Shown here in pieces: positions 52,475 to 62,933 of a DNA stretch of 64,000 nt. Made by a program: the position numbers and the translations under genes. The notes under the pieces were generated by a model. The model worked only from the letters and a program-made list of their open reading frames with translations, was not told the DNA's origin and ran no database searches. The stretch comes from Planomicrobium okeanokoites (GTDB lineage Bacteria > Bacillota > Bacilli > Bacillales_A > Planococcaceae), in the NCBI RefSeq assembly GCF_003428875.1, contig NZ_QQRS01000009.1, positions 1 to 64,000 on the forward strand, in the 5' to 3' direction. Positions within the stretch are counted from its first letter, which is position 1; every line of letters starts with the position of its first letter.

Positions 52475-54364
52475 TTACACCGAAACTTTAGCAATTCTTC
52501 CTTGTTCAATATACACCAAAAGAATCGAAATGTCAGCAGGGTTTACGCCTGAAATTCGGGAAGCCTGTGCGATGGAAAGAGGTCTGACTTCTGATAGTTT
52601 ACCTCGGGCTTCCGTTGCAATCCCGGAAATCGCATGGTAATCGATATCTTCCGGAATTTTTTTGTTTTCCATTTTTTTGAGTTTATCCACTTGCTGCAAA
52701 GATTTTTCGATATAGCCTTCATACTTCACTTGAATTTCGACTTGCTCTTTGATTTCATCGCTGAGTTCAATGTCGGATTCTGTGAGTTTAGAAATCATAT
52801 CGTACGTCATTTCCGGGCGTTTCAATAAGTCTGCCCCGCGGATGCCGTCTTTCAGCTCGCTGCCGCCTGCATCACGGATAGCTGCCTGCGTTTCTTCATT
52901 CGGCTTGATCATGACTTTCCGCAAACGTGCGATTTCATCTTCGATCAATTGTTTTTTCTCGACAAAACGCTCATAGCGCGCATCGTCGATCATGCCGATT
53001 TGATGGCCCAGCTCCGTCAAACGCATATCAGCATTGTCATGGCGGAGCAACAGGCGGTATTCAGCGCGCGATGTCAATAGACGGTAAGGTTCGCTCGTCC
53101 CTTTTGTCACCAAATCATCGATAAGAACACCGATATAGGCGTCGGAACGGCTGAGAATCACTTCTTCTTTGCCCAAAACTTTCGCTGCTGCGTTGATGCC
53201 AGCCATCAATCCTTGGCCTGCCGCTTCTTCGTAGCCGGAAGTTCCATTGATCTGGCCAGCTGTATAGAGATTTACAATTTGTTTTGATTCGAGTGTCGGC
53301 CATAATTGAGTCGGTACGATCGCATCGTATTCGATGGCATAGCCGGCACGCATCATATCCGCTTTTTCAAGTCCTGGAATGGATTCCAGAAGCTTGCGCT
53401 GGACGTGTTCAGGAAGGCTTGTAGACAGCCCCTGTACATAGACTTCACTTGTATTGCGGCCTTCCGGCTCAAGGAAAATCTGGTGTCTCGGCTTGTCGGC
53501 GAAACGGACGATTTTGTCTTCGATGGATGGGCAGTAACGCGGCCCTGTACCTTTTGCCATACCTGAATACATCGGTGACAAGTGAAGATTTTCATCGATG
53601 ATCTGGTGTGTTTCGGCAGTCGTGTACGTCAGCCAGCAAGGCAATTGATCAAGAATAAATTCTTTTGTCTCGAAACTGAAAGCGCGCGGCTCGTCATCGC
53701 CGGGCTGGATTTCTGTCTTCGAATAATCGATGCTTTTGCTGTTGACGCGCGGAGGTGTACCGGTTTTAAAACGTACTGTTTCAAAGCCAAGCTCCTCAAG
53801 ATGTTCAGCCAATTTGATCGATGGCTGCTGGTTGTTCGGTCCGCTTGAATAGCGGAGGTCACCGATGATGATTTCACCGCGCAGGAAAGTACCTGTCGTG
53901 ATGACCACTGAATTGGCGCGGTAAATGCCGCCAGCCTGCGTAATCAACCCTTTGACTGTGCCGTCTTCAACAATCAGCTTTTCAACCACTCCCTGGTGGA
54001 GAGCGAGATTTTCTTCGTCTTCCATCAGGCGTTTCATTTCCTGCTGGTAAAGCACTTTATCGGCTTGTGCGCGTAACGCACGCACTGCCGGCCCTTTTGC
54101 CGTATTCAACATTCTCATCTGAATGTGTGTTTTATCGATAACGCGTCCCATGGCTCCGCCAAGTGCGTCAATTTCGCGTACAACAATCCCTTTCGCCGGT
54201 CCACCGATGGACGGGTTACATGGCATAAACGCGATCATATCCAAATTCATCGTCAAGGCGAGCGTTTTCGCTCCCATGCGGGCAGAGGCGAGTGCTGCTT
54301 CAGCACCTGCGTGTCCCGCTCCTACAACGATTACATCGAACGTGCCTGCTTCAAATTGTGGCAT
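52475..54364 (-). CDS. mnmG: tRNA uridine-34 5-carboxymethylaminomethyl modification enzyme MnmG
   Basis: A 629-residue FAD enzyme (GidA) that with MnmE builds cmnm5U34 in tRNAs. [30 protein letters not shown] is the FAD site, and [41 protein letters not shown] and [24 protein letters not shown] are family signatures. The C-terminal helical domain binds tRNA and MnmE. It begins 22 bases after mnmE and is cotranscribed with it. Confidence 0.97.
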   Translation of the reverse strand: MPQFEAGTFDVIVVGAGHAGAEAALASARMGAKTLALTMNLDMIAFMPCNPSIGGPAKGIVVREIDALGGAMGRVIDKTHIQMRMLNTAKGPAVRALRAQADKVLYQQEMKRLMEDEENLALHQGVVEKLIVEDGTVKGLITQAGGIYRANSVVITTGTFLRGEIIIGDLRYSSGPNNQQPSIKLAEHLEELGFETVRFKTGTPPRVNSKSIDYSKTEIQPGDDEPRAFSFETKEFILDQLPCWLTYTTAETHQIIDENLHLSPMYSGMAKGTGPRYCPSIEDKIVRFADKPRHQIFLEPEGRNTSEVYVQGLSTSLPEHVQRKLLESIPGLEKADMMRAGYAIEYDAIVPTQLWPTLESKQIVNLYTAGQINGTSGYEEAAGQGLMAGINAAAKVLGKEEVILSRSDAYIGVLIDDLVTKGTSEPYRLLTSRAEYRLLLRHDNADMRLTELGHQIGMIDDARYERFVEKKQLIEDEIARLRKVMIKPNEETQAAIRDAGGSELKDGIRGADLLKRPEMTYDMISKLTESDIELSDEIKEQVEIQVKYEGYIEKSLQQVDKLKKMENKKIPEDIDYHAISGIATEARGKLSEVRPLSIAQASRISGVNPADISILLVYIEQGRIAKVSV

Positions 54365-54386
54365 GTCCGTTCATTCCCTTCAAAGT

Positions 54387-55772
54387 TTATTTCCCTAGGC
54401 AGAACTGCGAGAATAATTGGTTCAGTAGGCCGTCATCCGCTGTATCGCCGATGATTTCCCCTAGTATTTCCCAAGTGCGTGTAACATCTATTTGGATCAT
54501 ATCGACCGGCACGTCCATTTCCGCGGCTGCTATCGCATCCGAGATGGTCTGGTGCGCCTGGTGCAGCAATGAGATATGGCGTGCGTTCGAAACGTATGTC
54601 ATATCCCCTGCTTCGATTTCCCCTTCGAAAAACAGGTCGGCAATCGCCTGTTCCAGCTGGTCGATTCCTTCTTCTTCTATTAAAGAGGTTGTCACCATCA
54701 ATTTATCGCCCGCAAGTCCCTGCAATTGCTCCATGTCGATTTTACGGGGCAAATCGGTTTTATTGACGACAACGATGTAATTCATCCCTTTGACCGCTTC
54801 AAACAATAAAACATCTTCTTCGGTCAATTCTTCAGCATAATTCAGCACATAAAGGATCAGATCTGCTTCCTTCAGCACTTTGCGTGAACGTTCCACGCCG
54901 ATGCGTTCAACAATATCCTCAGTTTCCCGGATTCCGGCCGTATCGACCAGCCGAAGCGGTACACCGCGCACATTCACATATTCCTCTATTATATCACGGG
55001 TCGTCCCCGCAATTTCAGTGACGATGGCTTTATTTTCCTGGACCAGGCTGTTCAGCAAGGAAGATTTCCCGACATTCGGCCGCCCCACGATCACCGTGGA
55101 AAGCCCTTCCCGCAAAATTTTCCCCTGGGAAGAAGTCTGGAGCAATTTATCGATCTCCGCTTGTACCCATTTCGCCTTTTCAAGCATCATCGGGCGCGTC
55201 ATTTCTTCGACATCGTCGTATTCCGGATAGTCGATATTGACTTCCATCTGCGCAATCGATTCAAGCAGCGCCTGGCGCAGCGTGCCGATCAGTTTCGACA
55301 GCCGCCCTTCCATTTGTCCGAGCGCCACATCCATGGCACGATCCGTTTTCGCCCGAATCAAATCCATGACAGCTTCCGCCTGCGACAAATCGATCCGGCC
55401 ATTCAGGAAAGCGCGTTTCGTGAATTCACCCGGCTCTGCGAGGCGTGCGCCTGCGCGCAGCACAAGCTGCAGCACACGGTTTACCGAAACGATTCCGCCG
55501 TGGCAATTTATTTCAATGACATCTTCACGTGTAAAGGTTTTCGGCCCTTTCATGAAAGACACCATGACTTCTTCCACTACTTCCTCTGTCCACGGATTTT
55601 CGAGATGGCCGTAATGGATGGTATGTGTGGCTTGTGCAGCCAGATTTTTGCCGCTTGGTGCGCGGAACAGCCGGTCGGCAATTGAAATCGCTTCCGGTCC
55701 GCTCAAACGGACAATGGCGATGGCTCCTTCGCCGCTGGGTGTCGATATCGCAGCAATCGTATCGAACTCCAT
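54387..55772 (-). CDS. mnmE: tRNA modification GTPase MnmE
   Basis: A 461-residue GTPase (TrmE) working with Mnm[30 protein letters not shown] is the formyl-THF-binding N-terminal domain; [14 protein letters not shown] (G1), TTRD (G2 region), DTAGIRET (G3) and NKTDLP (G4) form the G domain; the essential C-terminal cysteine is in the ending FCLGK. The ATG at 55772 has GAGGAGG upstream; the 22-residue longer reading lacks an RBS. Confidence 0.97.
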   Translation of the reverse strand: MEFDTIAAISTPSGEGAIAIVRLSGPEAISIADRLFRAPSGKNLAAQATHTIHYGHLENPWTEEVVEEVMVSFMKGPKTFTREDVIEINCHGGIVSVNRVLQLVLRAGARLAEPGEFTKRAFLNGRIDLSQAEAVMDLIRAKTDRAMDVALGQMEGRLSKLIGTLRQALLESIAQMEVNIDYPEYDDVEEMTRPMMLEKAKWVQAEIDKLLQTSSQGKILREGLSTVIVGRPNVGKSSLLNSLVQENKAIVTEIAGTTRDIIEEYVNVRGVPLRLVDTAGIRETEDIVERIGVERSRKVLKEADLILYVLNYAEELTEEDVLLFEAVKGMNYIVVVNKTDLPRKIDMEQLQGLAGDKLMVTTSLIEEEGIDQLEQAIADLFFEGEIEAGDMTYVSNARHISLLHQAHQTISDAIAAAEMDVPVDMIQIDVTRTWEILGEIIGDTADDGLLNQLFSQFCLGK

Positions 55773-55821
55773 GATAGATCCTCCTCTATGTGCAGAAAAA
55801 TTAAATGCCGGGCCAGAAAAA

Positions 55822-55900
55822 TTATCCACACCCGCCATTTCATCTTTACATCTATAAAAATTATTGTTTGCTCTTTAAAAAAGTTGTCCACATGTGGACA
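55822..55900. promoter_or_regulatory. DnaA boxes between mnmE and jag
   Basis: A perfect TTATCCACA lies at 55822-55830, and a 20-bp perfect palindrome GTTGTCCACATGTGGACAAC at 55881-55900 is two head-to-head one-mismatch boxes. The rest of the 381-bp mnmE-jag gap holds the mnmE promoter region and the jag terminator but no gene. Confidence 0.6.
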
Positions 55901-56115
55901 ACCTGGAAAAGTACATGACTTTCTAACATATTACAATAGCATAAATTGCCTTGAACCGAAAGACAGAGAACTTGGTTTGGCGGATTTATTTCGCCCACTG
56001 TCGGCTGAATCTTTCTATGCATTCATCTGTATGTTTACTCATTCTTCCTACTTTTACTGATCCCAGCCTCTTCTCCCTCTTTTTCTTCCTCGCTCCCCTC
56101 AGATTTTTGGCAATA

Positions 56116-56150
56116 AAAAAAGCAGCCCACTTCTGAAAGTGGACTGCTCA
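56116..56150 (-). terminator. jag terminator
   Basis: On minus GAGCAGTCCACTTTC and GAAGTGGGCTGCTTTTTT pair around an A-rich loop, right after the jag stop. Confidence 0.8.
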
Positions 56151-56153
56151 TCT

Positions 56154-56915
56154 TCATCGCAATGGTTCAATGACCAGATAGCGGTTCGGATCTTTTCCTT
56201 CTGAATAGGTATCGATGTCAAGCCTTCTCGACAAAGCCTGGTGAATCACTTTGCGTTCGTAGGACGGCATCGGTTCAAACTGGACGCGGCTTCCGGTGCG
56301 GATCGCTTTGTCAGCCATCCGGTCCGCCAGCTGCTCCAATGTTTCCTGGCGGCGTTCCCGGTAATTTTCAGCATCCAATTCGACCATCATGAAATGATTT
56401 GCGTATTTATTGGCCACTAATTGCGCCAATTGCTGAAGTGAATTCAAGGTATGGCCTCTTTTTCCGATCAGCATCGCCACTTTTTCGCTTTCCAGATAAA
56501 AACTGGCTTGCTTGCCTTTGACAGTGTGGCTGATCGACAAATCTTCGATGCCCATTTCTTTCGCAACAGACTGCAGATATTTCTTGGTTTCTTCAATCGC
56601 CTGGTCATTTGAAGGGCGGGATTTTTCCTGCACATCGGCAGTCGCTTCCTCTTCTCCCTCTTTTTCAACCGTTTTTTCGCCAGGAACTTCATTTACTGCA
56701 GGAATTTCCGGTTCAACTTCGTTTTTCGGCGTTTCCGGTTCCGGTTTGTTCACCGTCACTTCGACTTCCGCCTCTTTCGCGCCAAATCCGAAAAATCCTT
56801 TTTTCTCTTCCTGGATTACGTTGATGCTCACTTCTTCGCGTGTAACTTGGAGTTTTTCTAATGCTGCAGATATCGCGTTTTCAACAGTTGTACCCGTCTG
56901 CGTAATCTGTTTCAC
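56154..56915 (-). CDS. khpB: RNA-binding protein KhpB (Jag/EloR)
   Basis: A 253-residue RNA-binding protein. The N-terminal Jag domain (MKQITQTGTTVENAISAALEKLQVTREEVSINVIQEEKKGFFGFGAKEAEVEV), an acidic/proline linker (about 55-105), a KH domain with LIGKRGHTLNSLQQL, and an R3H domain (RRQETLEQLADRMADKAIRTGSRVQFEPMPSYERKVIHQAL) are in order. It forms a heterodimer with KhpA and affects elongation and division. The GTG start overlaps the yidC stop (GTGA). Confidence 0.95.
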   Translation of the reverse strand: MKQITQTGTTVENAISAALEKLQVTREEVSINVIQEEKKGFFGFGAKEAEVEVTVNKPEPETPKNEVEPEIPAVNEVPGEKTVEKEGEEEATADVQEKSRPSNDQAIEETKKYLQSVAKEMGIEDLSISHTVKGKQASFYLESEKVAMLIGKRGHTLNSLQQLAQLVANKYANHFMMVELDAENYRERRQETLEQLADRMADKAIRTGSRVQFEPMPSYERKVIHQALSRRLDIDTYSEGKDPNRYLVIEPLR

Positions 56916-57691
56916 TTTTTAGCCCCTCCTGCTTTCGTTTTAACAGGTTGCTGCACTGCTTTCTTTTCCCATGGACGGTAAATGAACATATTTTGAATGA
57001 TTGAAATGATGTTTCCGACTACCCAATAAAGCGTTAGAGCCGACGGCAAAACGATACCGAACCCGACAATCATGACCGGCATGAAATACATCATGGCCTT
57101 CATTTGCGGATTGTCCATCGCAGGACCCGTACGCAACACGACAAATTGCATCAAGCCGGCGATTACCGCCAGAATAATGCTTGGTTCTGCCAGCGGAAAA
57201 ATAAAGAACGATCCCAGATTAATCTCCGGAGTGCTGTTCATGCGGCTGATCGCGTGGTAAAAACCGATCAGAACCGGCATCTGCACGACAACTGGCAGAC
57301 AGCCCGCCATCGGGTTGACGCCGCGTTCCTGGAACATCGCCATCATTTCTTTTTGGTATTTCTGCTGTGTTACAGCATCTTTTGATTTATATTTTTCTTT
57401 TAAATTCTTAAGTTCCGGTTGGATTTCCTGCATCCGCTTTGAACTTTTCGTCTGTTTGATCATCAATGGCAGCATCACCAAACGGATGATGATCGTTACT
57501 GCAATGATCCCGAATGCATAAGTTCCCAAGAGATCTGCAAAATAGGTGATGGCTGATACTAAGGGCCAAACTATAAATTCGTTCCAGAATCCTTCGCTGT
57601 CTCCGCTGATCGGCTGGTCAAATTCTGTACAGCCGGACAACAGCAAGGCAACGCCTATCAGCGCGATAATCAATAAATTACGCTTATTCAA
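56912..57691 (-). CDS. yidC: Membrane protein insertase YidC (SpoIIIJ/MisCA)
   Basis: A 259-residue Oxa1/YidC/Alb3 insertase. LIIALIGVALLLSGCTEF is a lipoprotein signal with lipobox LLSGC (Cys about 21). Five membrane helices follow, including KQTKSSKRMQEIQPELKNLKEKYKSKDAVTQQKYQKEMMAMFQERGVNPMAGCLPVVVQMPVLIGFYHAI with the C1 cytoplasmic hairpin. It inserts and folds membrane proteins with or without Sec. The start is TTG at 57691 with GGGGGAAG upstream. It lies in the rnpA-yidC-jag unit. Confidence 0.96.
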   Translation of the reverse strand: MNKRNLLIIALIGVALLLSGCTEFDQPISGDSEGFWNEFIVWPLVSAITYFADLLGTYAFGIIAVTIIIRLVMLPLMIKQTKSSKRMQEIQPELKNLKEKYKSKDAVTQQKYQKEMMAMFQERGVNPMAGCLPVVVQMPVLIGFYHAISRMNSTPEINLGSFFIFPLAEPSIILAVIAGLMQFVVLRTGPAMDNPQMKAMMYFMPVMIVGFGIVLPSALTLYWVVGNIISIIQNMFIYRPWEKKAVQQPVKTKAGGAKK

Positions 57692-57752
57692 GCTTCTTCC
57701 CCCAAACTGATTCTATATTACTTCTATAGTAACATTCCCTTATGCGCGCTTT

Positions 57753-58094
57753 CTACTTCTTTGGCAAAGCGCGGGCAATTTTTAAAACATGCTCCAAACT
57801 CTTCTTGCTTTCATGAAAATCCATTTTGGCCGCCTGTTGCCGGGCGATGATAACATAATCCGCATTTGGCGCCAGCTCTTCCTTCATTTCCAGGAAAGCC
57901 TGCCTGATATAACGTTTGATGCGATTCCTTGCCACCGCGTTTCCGACCTTCTTGCTGACTGATAAACCGATCCTGAATTCGGGCTGGTCGCTTTTCAGCA
58001 CATAGACAATGAATTGGCGGTTCGCAAATGACTTTCCTTGCTTAAAAACCTTTTGAAATTCTTTGTCCTTCTTGATCCGTTGATGCTTGTTCAT
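57753..58094 (-). CDS. rnpA: Ribonuclease P protein component
   Basis: A 113-residue protein cofactor of RNase [61 protein letters not shown] (the RNR signature helix) and [11 protein letters not shown] are diagnostic. AGCAGGTG lies eight bases before the ATG. A terminator and a repeat remnant separate it from rpmH. Confidence 0.96.
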   Translation of the reverse strand: MNKHQRIKKDKEFQKVFKQGKSFANRQFIVYVLKSDQPEFRIGLSVSKKVGNAVARNRIKRYIRQAFLEMKEELAPNADYVIIARQQAAKMDFHESKKSLEHVLKIARALPKK

Positions 58095-58139
58095 TTTTTC
58101 ACCTGCTTATTGAGCTGTATATAAGGAAGTGCGGTTTTA

Positions 58140-58166
58140 AGGGCTGAACGGCCGTTTCCGCTTTTC
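58140..58166. repeat. Remnant of the purA-type intergenic repeat
   Basis: GGGCTGAACGGCCGTTTCCGCTTTTCT differs at only one or two 5' positions from the right end of repeat copy 2 at 36987-37013. It lies between the rpmH terminator and rnpA. Confidence 0.7.
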
Positions 58167-58167
58167 T

Positions 58168-58200
58168 AAAAAAAAAAGACCACTGATGCGGTCAGTGGAC
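58168..58200 (-). terminator. Terminator between rpmH and rnpA
   Basis: On minus CCACTGAC and the GTGG-containing arm (TCAGTGG) pair around CGCA, followed by ten Ts. It begins directly at the rpmH stop, so rnpA depends on read-through or its own promoter. Confidence 0.8.
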
Positions 58201-58338
58201 TTAAGCTGATAATACTTTTCTTCCTTTACGACGGCGTGCTGCGATAACGCGACGTCCGTTCTTTGTGCTCATACGTGCTCTGAAGCCGTGTACTTTGCTG
58301 TGTTTACGTTTATTTGGTTGATATGTGCGCAATGTCAT
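58201..58338 (-). CDS. rpmH: 50S ribosomal protein L34
   Basis: A 45-residue L34 with the sequence [20 protein letters not shown] and ending [18 protein letters not shown]. It is one residue longer than the common 44 (TL inserted after Met). AGGAGGTG lies about eight bases before the ATG. A near-consensus promoter lies 67 bases upstream. It is the last minus-strand gene before oriC. Confidence 0.97.
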   Translation of the reverse strand: MTLRTYQPNKRKHSKVHGFRARMSTKNGRRVIAARRRKGRKVLSA

Positions 58339-58404
58339 ATTAGGACACCTCCTGAAATGAGAGTTAACTATTCATCTTTATTAATCTTAAAGACAGTCTC
58401 GACT

Positions 58405-58434
58405 ATTATAATGGCTGAGCCCATCAAATGTCAA
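58405..58434 (-). promoter_or_regulatory. rpmH promoter
   Basis: On minus TTGACA (58429-58434) and TATAAT (58405-58410), both consensus, are 18 bases apart. Confidence 0.8.
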
Positions 58435-58472
58435 TATCTTATTCTGACTCCCGTTATTCTTTGATAATAATG

Positions 58473-58769
58473 TTATCCACATCCCCGAAATTTTTTTCCG
58501 GATTTGCTGTGCAGTATTTTTTTCGGTAAAATAATTATCCACACCCCTTATCTACAAGTTCCGCACATAACAACGGCCTGTGGACAGCCTGGATGTGCAT
58601 TATTCGGCTTATGTGGATAACTGTAAGAAGTTCTTGTATTGTCTATTCTTTTTTGGTAACATTAACTTGTTTTCACTTGTTGATAATTTTTATACCAAAA
58701 TACTTATCCACAAACTGTGGGTAAGATGTGGATAGTTATTCACCACCCTGTTCACGAATGTTATCCACA
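58473..58769. other. oriC: oriC, dnaA-upstream DnaA-box region
   Basis: Perfect DnaA boxes (TTATCCACA either strand) lie at 58473-58481, 58535-58543, 58612-58620, 58704-58712 and 58761-58769. One-mismatch boxes are at 58548-58556, 58716-58724 and 58727-58735. This matches the rpmH-dnaA half of bipartite Bacillus origins and would also serve DnaA autoregulation; a TTGTAT-N17-TAACAT promoter candidate starts near 58634. Confidence 0.9.
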
Positions 58770-58829
58770 GCCTGTGGCTTTGTGTATGATATACTTAAAA
58801 AATATTTTACATATAAAGGAGAAACGCTA

Positions 58830-60173
58830 TTGGAACACTTAGACGAAATTTGGTCGAGTGTCTTAGCTCAAGTCGAAACAAAAATCTCCAAACCCAGTTT
58901 TGAAACATGGTTAAAATCAACAAAACTACTATCTTATCAGAGTGACACCGTCACCATATCCGCTCCTAATTCCTTTGCGCGCGACTGGTTGGAAAACCAT
59001 TACGTCCATTTGATTACAGGAATCCTTTCGGATCTGACGGGGGACGATCTGCTGATAAAATTTGTTGTGCCCAAAGATCAGGACATGGATGATTTTCAGC
59101 TTCCAGCGCCCCGCATTAAGCCGGGCCAGAATGATCAGCAGGAGTTTTTGCCGGGAATGCTGAACCCCAAGTATACGTTTGATACTTTCGTAATTGGATC
59201 AGGCAACCGTTTTGCGCATGCTGCATCTCTTGCAGTAGCCGAAGCTCCCGCAAAAGCATATAATCCGCTGTTCATCTACGGGGGCGTAGGACTTGGCAAG
59301 ACCCACCTCATGCATGCAATCGGACATTATGTCCTTGAACACAACCCCAATGCCAAAGTGGTTTATTTGTCATCGGAAAAATTCACCAACGAATTCATCA
59401 ACTCCATCCGTGATAACCAGACCGTCGATTTCCGCAATAAATACCGGAGTGTCGATATTCTTTTGATTGATGATATTCAGTTTTTGGCTGGAAAAGAGCA
59501 GACGCAGGAAGAGTTTTTCCATACTTTCAATACGCTGCACGAAGAATCCAAGCAGATCATCATCTCCAGCGACCGGCCGCCGAAAGAGATCCCTACACTT
59601 GAAGACCGCTTGCGGTCGCGTTTCGAATGGGGGTTGATTACGGATATTACACCGCCTGACCTGGAAACACGGATCGCCATCCTCCGCAAGAAAGCGAAAG
59701 CGGATGGCCTCGATATTCCGAATGATGTGATGACATACATCGCCAATTCGATCGATTCCAACATCCGTGAATTGGAAGGTGCTTTGATTCGCGTTGTGGC
59801 TTATTCTTCATTGATCAACCGTGATATGAGCGCTGATCTGGCAGCGGAAGCGCTGAAGGATATCATGCCGAACGCAAAACCGAAAGTCATTACAATCCTG
59901 GATATTCAGCATGCTGTCGGTGATCAGTTCAATATCAAAATTGAAGATTTCAAGACGAAACGCCGTACGAAAGACATCGCTTATCCAAGACAGGTGGCCA
60001 TGTATCTTTCCCGCGAGCTGACTGATTTTTCATTGCCTAAAATCGGTGAGGAATTCGGAGGGCGCGACCATACGACGGTCATCCATGCCCACGAAAAGAT
60101 TTCAACGATGCTGAAAGACAATCAGCAGCTCCAGCAGGATGTAAAAGACATCAAAAAAGCGCTCACCAACTAA
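58830..60173 (+). CDS. dnaA: Chromosomal replication initiator DnaA
   Basis: A 447-residue initiator. Domain I ([34 protein letters not shown]), a short domain II linker, the AAA+ domain III with Walker [16 protein letters not shown] and Walker [12 protein letters not shown], and domain IV with the DnaA-box-binding signature [15 protein letters not shown] are complete. The TTG at 58830 has AAAGGAGAAACGCTA upstream and gives the normal N-terminus; the longer in-frame reading from 58728 runs through DnaA boxes and is rejected. Confidence 0.98.
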   Translation: MEHLDEIWSSVLAQVETKISKPSFETWLKSTKLLSYQSDTVTISAPNSFARDWLENHYVHLITGILSDLTGDDLLIKFVVPKDQDMDDFQLPAPRIKPGQNDQQEFLPGMLNPKYTFDTFVIGSGNRFAHAASLAVAEAPAKAYNPLFIYGGVGLGKTHLMHAIGHYVLEHNPNAKVVYLSSEKFTNEFINSIRDNQTVDFRNKYRSVDILLIDDIQFLAGKEQTQEEFFHTFNTLHEESKQIIISSDRPPKEIPTLEDRLRSRFEWGLITDITPPDLETRIAILRKKAKADGLDIPNDVMTYIANSIDSNIRELEGALIRVVAYSSLINRDMSADLAAEALKDIMPNAKPKVITILDIQHAVGDQFNIKIEDFKTKRRTKDIAYPRQVAMYLSRELTDFSLPKIGEEFGGRDHTTVIHAHEKISTMLKDNQQLQQDVKDIKKALTN

Positions 60174-60181
60174 AAAAGAGC

Positions 60182-60340
60182 TGTGGATAAGCGTTTAAAT
60201 AGTCCCGTGCTTTGCGCACAGCTTATCTACATGTGGATAACCCGTCAGGATTCAGTAAAAAGGGGTTATCCACATATTCACAGGCCCTACTACTATTATT
60301 ACTTTAAAAGCTTTAAACAAAATATATATATAAGCGAGGT
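60182..60340 (+). other. oriC: oriC, DnaA boxes, DnaA-trio and unwinding element
   Basis: Perfect boxes lie at 60182-60190, 60232-60240 and 60266-60274; a one-mismatch box is at 60223-60231. Twelve bases past the last box, CTACTACTATTATTACTT (60287-60304) gives on the opposite strand the repeated 3'-GAT/AAT trinucleotides of the DnaA-trio. An AT-rich DUE (AAAATATATATATAA) follows up to the dnaN RBS. This is the melting site. Confidence 0.9.
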
Positions 60341-60346
60341 TCGAGA

Positions 60347-61483
60347 ATGAAATTCGAGATAATGCGTGAACGATTAGTCGAAGGTTTAAACGATGTAATG
60401 AAAGCAGTCAGTTCAAAAACGACGATCCCGATTTTAACGGGGATCAAAATGGACGTTTCTTCAGAAGGAATGAGATTGACGGGCAGTGATTCAGATATCA
60501 CGATCCAGACTTTCATCCCGGCTGAAGAAGACGGCGAACAGATCATTCGGGTCGCACAGGGAGGAAGCATTGTTCTCCAGGCAAAAGTTTTTGGGGAAAT
60601 CATCCGTAAATTGCCGACAAGTGACGTGGAAATCGAAATCACAGGCAACTTCCAGACCCACATTCGTTCAGGTAAATCCGAGTTCCATCTAATAGGACTG
60701 GATGCAATGGATTATCCACAATTACCGGAAATTCAGGACGATCGCCTGTTTTCAATCCCGGCGGATCTATTGAAGACGATCAACCGTGAAACTGTTTTTG
60801 CCGTATCGAGTTCTGAAACCCGTCCGGTTCTTACTGGCGTCCATTGGGAAGTCAAAGATGGGGAATTGGTTTGTGTCGCTACTGACAGCCACCGCCTTGC
60901 CCGCCGCAAAACGAAATTGGAAACTCTTCCTGAAGGCGAATACAGTGTCGTCATTCCAGGTAAGAGCCTGAATGAGCTTAATAAGATCCTTGATGACAAT
61001 TCCGAACCGGTTGAAATCGTCATGACGAACCAGCAGGTATTGTTCAAATCGAAGCACATCCTTTTCTTCTCAAGATTGCTGGAAGGGAATTACCCGGATA
61101 CTTCACGTCTGATTCCGGCTGAATACAAAACAAATGTCACAGTAAATGGCCGTTCGTTGCTGCAGGCAATTGACCGTGCATCTTTATTGGCACGCGAAGA
61201 ACGCAATAACGTCGTTCGATTCTCAGCATCTGAAGGCAGCGATGTCGAAGTTTCTTCCAATTCACCGGAAGTCGGTAAAGTCGAAGAGCAGCTTCAGGCA
61301 CAATCTATAGAAGGGGAAGATCTGAAAATCTCCTTCAGCGCAAAATTCATGATGGATGCATTGAAAGCGATCGATGGCCAGGATGTGGTCATTCAATTTA
61401 CAGGTGCAATGCGCCCATTCGTTTTGAAATCGGCACTGGATGATTCGATTCTTCAGCTTATTCTTCCTGTCCGGACATATTAA
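60347..61483 (+). CDS. dnaN: DNA polymerase III beta sliding clamp
   Basis: A 378-residue clamp with three repeated domains (MKFEIMRERLVEGLNDVMKAVSSKTTIPILTGIKMDVSSEG at the start; DSHRLARRK in domain 2; the C-terminal MRPFVLKSALDDSILQLILPVRTY with the usual tail). It tethers polymerase to DNA. GCGAGG precedes the ATG. A terminator follows, so yaaA has its own promoter. Confidence 0.98.
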   Translation: MKFEIMRERLVEGLNDVMKAVSSKTTIPILTGIKMDVSSEGMRLTGSDSDITIQTFIPAEEDGEQIIRVAQGGSIVLQAKVFGEIIRKLPTSDVEIEITGNFQTHIRSGKSEFHLIGLDAMDYPQLPEIQDDRLFSIPADLLKTINRETVFAVSSSETRPVLTGVHWEVKDGELVCVATDSHRLARRKTKLETLPEGEYSVVIPGKSLNELNKILDDNSEPVEIVMTNQQVLFKSKHILFFSRLLEGNYPDTSRLIPAEYKTNVTVNGRSLLQAIDRASLLAREERNNVVRFSASEGSDVEVSSNSPEVGKVEEQLQAQSIEGEDLKISFSAKFMMDALKAIDGQDVVIQFTGAMRPFVLKSALDDSILQLILPVRTY

Positions 61484-61501
61484 ACACCCAGTAACACCTC
61501 A

Positions 61502-61529
61502 GGATAGCCCATACAGGCTATCCTTTTTT
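61502..61529 (+). terminator. dnaN terminator
   Basis: GGATAGCC and GGCTATCC form an 8-bp perfect stem around CATACA, followed by TTTTTT. Confidence 0.85.
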
Positions 61530-61555
61530 ACTTCTGGGGGTATTTAGGGTAAAAT
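61527..61555 (+). promoter_or_regulatory. yaaA-recF promoter
   Basis: TTTACT (61527-61532) and TAAAAT (61550-61555) are 17 bases apart, starting in the T-tract of the dnaN terminator. Confidence 0.55.
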
Positions 61556-61591
61556 AGAGGGATAGACTACGAATTGAAGGATGAGTGCATT

Positions 61592-61831
61592 TTGAGAGAA
61601 ATCGGTATTGAGACAGAATTTATTACATTGGGTCAATTATTGAAAATGACAGATACGATCAGTTCCGGTGGAATGGCGAAATGGTTCCTGAGTGAGCATG
61701 AAGTTTTCGTCAACGGTGAAGCGGAAAATCGCAGAGGCAAAAAGCTGCGTCCGGAAGATACAGTATCCATTCCAGAAGTGGGAGAATTTCGTATCGTGAT
61801 CGCCGAAGGCATGAGCTTCGATGCGGATTGA
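61592..61831 (+). CDS. yaaA: S4-domain RNA-binding protein YaaA
   Basis: A 79-residue protein almost entirely made of an S4 RNA-binding domain ([48 protein letters not shown]). It is linked to 50S ribosome assembly in B. subtilis. TTG at 61592 has GAAGGATGAG upstream; the earlier TTG at 61574 lacks an RBS. Its 3' end overlaps recF by 11 bases, so the two are coupled. Confidence 0.93.
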   Translation: MREIGIETEFITLGQLLKMTDTISSGGMAKWFLSEHEVFVNGEAENRRGKKLRPEDTVSIPEVGEFRIVIAEGMSFDAD

Positions 61832-62933
61832 CCGTCTCGAACTTCTGAATTACCGCAACTATGAAAAGCTGGAGCTGGAGTTTTCTCCCGAGATCAACGT
61901 TTTTATAGGAGAAAACGCGCAAGGCAAAACGAATATCATGGAAGCACTCTATGTTCTGTCGATGGCCAAATCCCATCGTTCCTCAAACGATAAGGAATTG
62001 ATACGCTGGGATGCGGAATATGGTAAAATTAAAGCTGATGTTTACCGCAAATACGGCAAATTGCCGCTTGAAATCACCTTATCCAAAAAAGGCAAAACAG
62101 CGAAAGTCAATCATCTGGAGCAGCGGAGGCTGAGCGATTATATCGGACAATTGAATGTGGTGATGTTCGCACCGGAGGATCTGCATCTTGTCAAAGGCAG
62201 TCCACAGGTACGCCGCCGCTTCATCGATATGGAAATCGGACAGATATCGCCTGTCTATCTGCATGATCTTTTGACTTACCAGAAATTATTGAAGCAACGG
62301 AATCATATATTGAAGCAGAATTACGGCAAACAATCGATCAATGACGTCATGTTTGATGTCTATACTGATCAATTTATAGAAGCAGCGGTGAAAATCATCC
62401 GGAAAAGGTTTCATTTCATGGATCTGCTCCAGAAATGGGCAGCCCCGATTCATCAGGGGATTTCAAGGGGACTCGAGCAATTGGAGATCCGCTACCAGCC
62501 GATCAGCGGTTTGGATCCCGATTGGACGCCGGAAGAAATGGCGTCTTTTTTACAGAAAAAGCTGCTTGAAGTGAGAAAAAGGGAAATCGACCGCGGAGTG
62601 ACGCTTGTCGGACCGCATCGGGATGAACTTCAATTTATCGTCAATGGCTATGATGTCCAGACTTACGGCTCGCAGGGCCAACAGCGGACAACCGCCCTGT
62701 CGTTGAAATTGGCTGAAATCGAGCTGATCAAACAGGAAGTGGGAGAGCCTCCGGTTTTATTGCTGGACGATGTATTGTCGGAATTGGACGATTACCGCCA
62801 GTCCCATCTGCTGAATACGATTCGCGGTTCGGTCCAGACGTTCGTGACCACGACGAGTGTGGACGGCATCCAGCATGAAACGATTCAAAGCGCGCGCCTC
62901 TTTGAAGTAACAAAAGGCACCGTCAAAGAGTAA
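61821..62933 (+). CDS. recF: DNA replication and repair protein RecF
   Basis: A 370-residue SMC-like ATPase that helps load RecA at gaps. [53 protein letters not shown] contains Walker [12 protein letters not shown] and [21 protein letters not shown] (ABC signature) and [12 protein letters not shown] (Walker B) follow. It overlaps yaaA. The remB gene usual between recF and gyrB in B. subtilis is not present here. Confidence 0.97.
   Translation: MRIDRLELLNYRNYEKLELEFSPEINVFIGENAQGKTNIMEALYVLSMAKSHRSSNDKELIRWDAEYGKIKADVYRKYGKLPLEITLSKKGKTAKVNHLEQRRLSDYIGQLNVVMFAPEDLHLVKGSPQVRRRFIDMEIGQISPVYLHDLLTYQKLLKQRNHILKQNYGKQSINDVMFDVYTDQFIEAAVKIIRKRFHFMDLLQKWAAPIHQGISRGLEQLEIRYQPISGLDPDWTPEEMASFLQKKLLEVRKREIDRGVTLVGPHRDELQFIVNGYDVQTYGSQGQQRTTALSLKLAEIELIKQEVGEPPVLLLDDVLSELDDYRQSHLLNTIRGSVQTFVTTTSVDGIQHETIQSARLFEVTKGTVKE

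Noticed and set aside
58728-58829. N-terminal extension of DnaA by 34 residues
   Set aside because: It is encoded by DnaA-box DNA; the TTG at 58830 has a proper RBS and yields the standard DnaA N-terminus.
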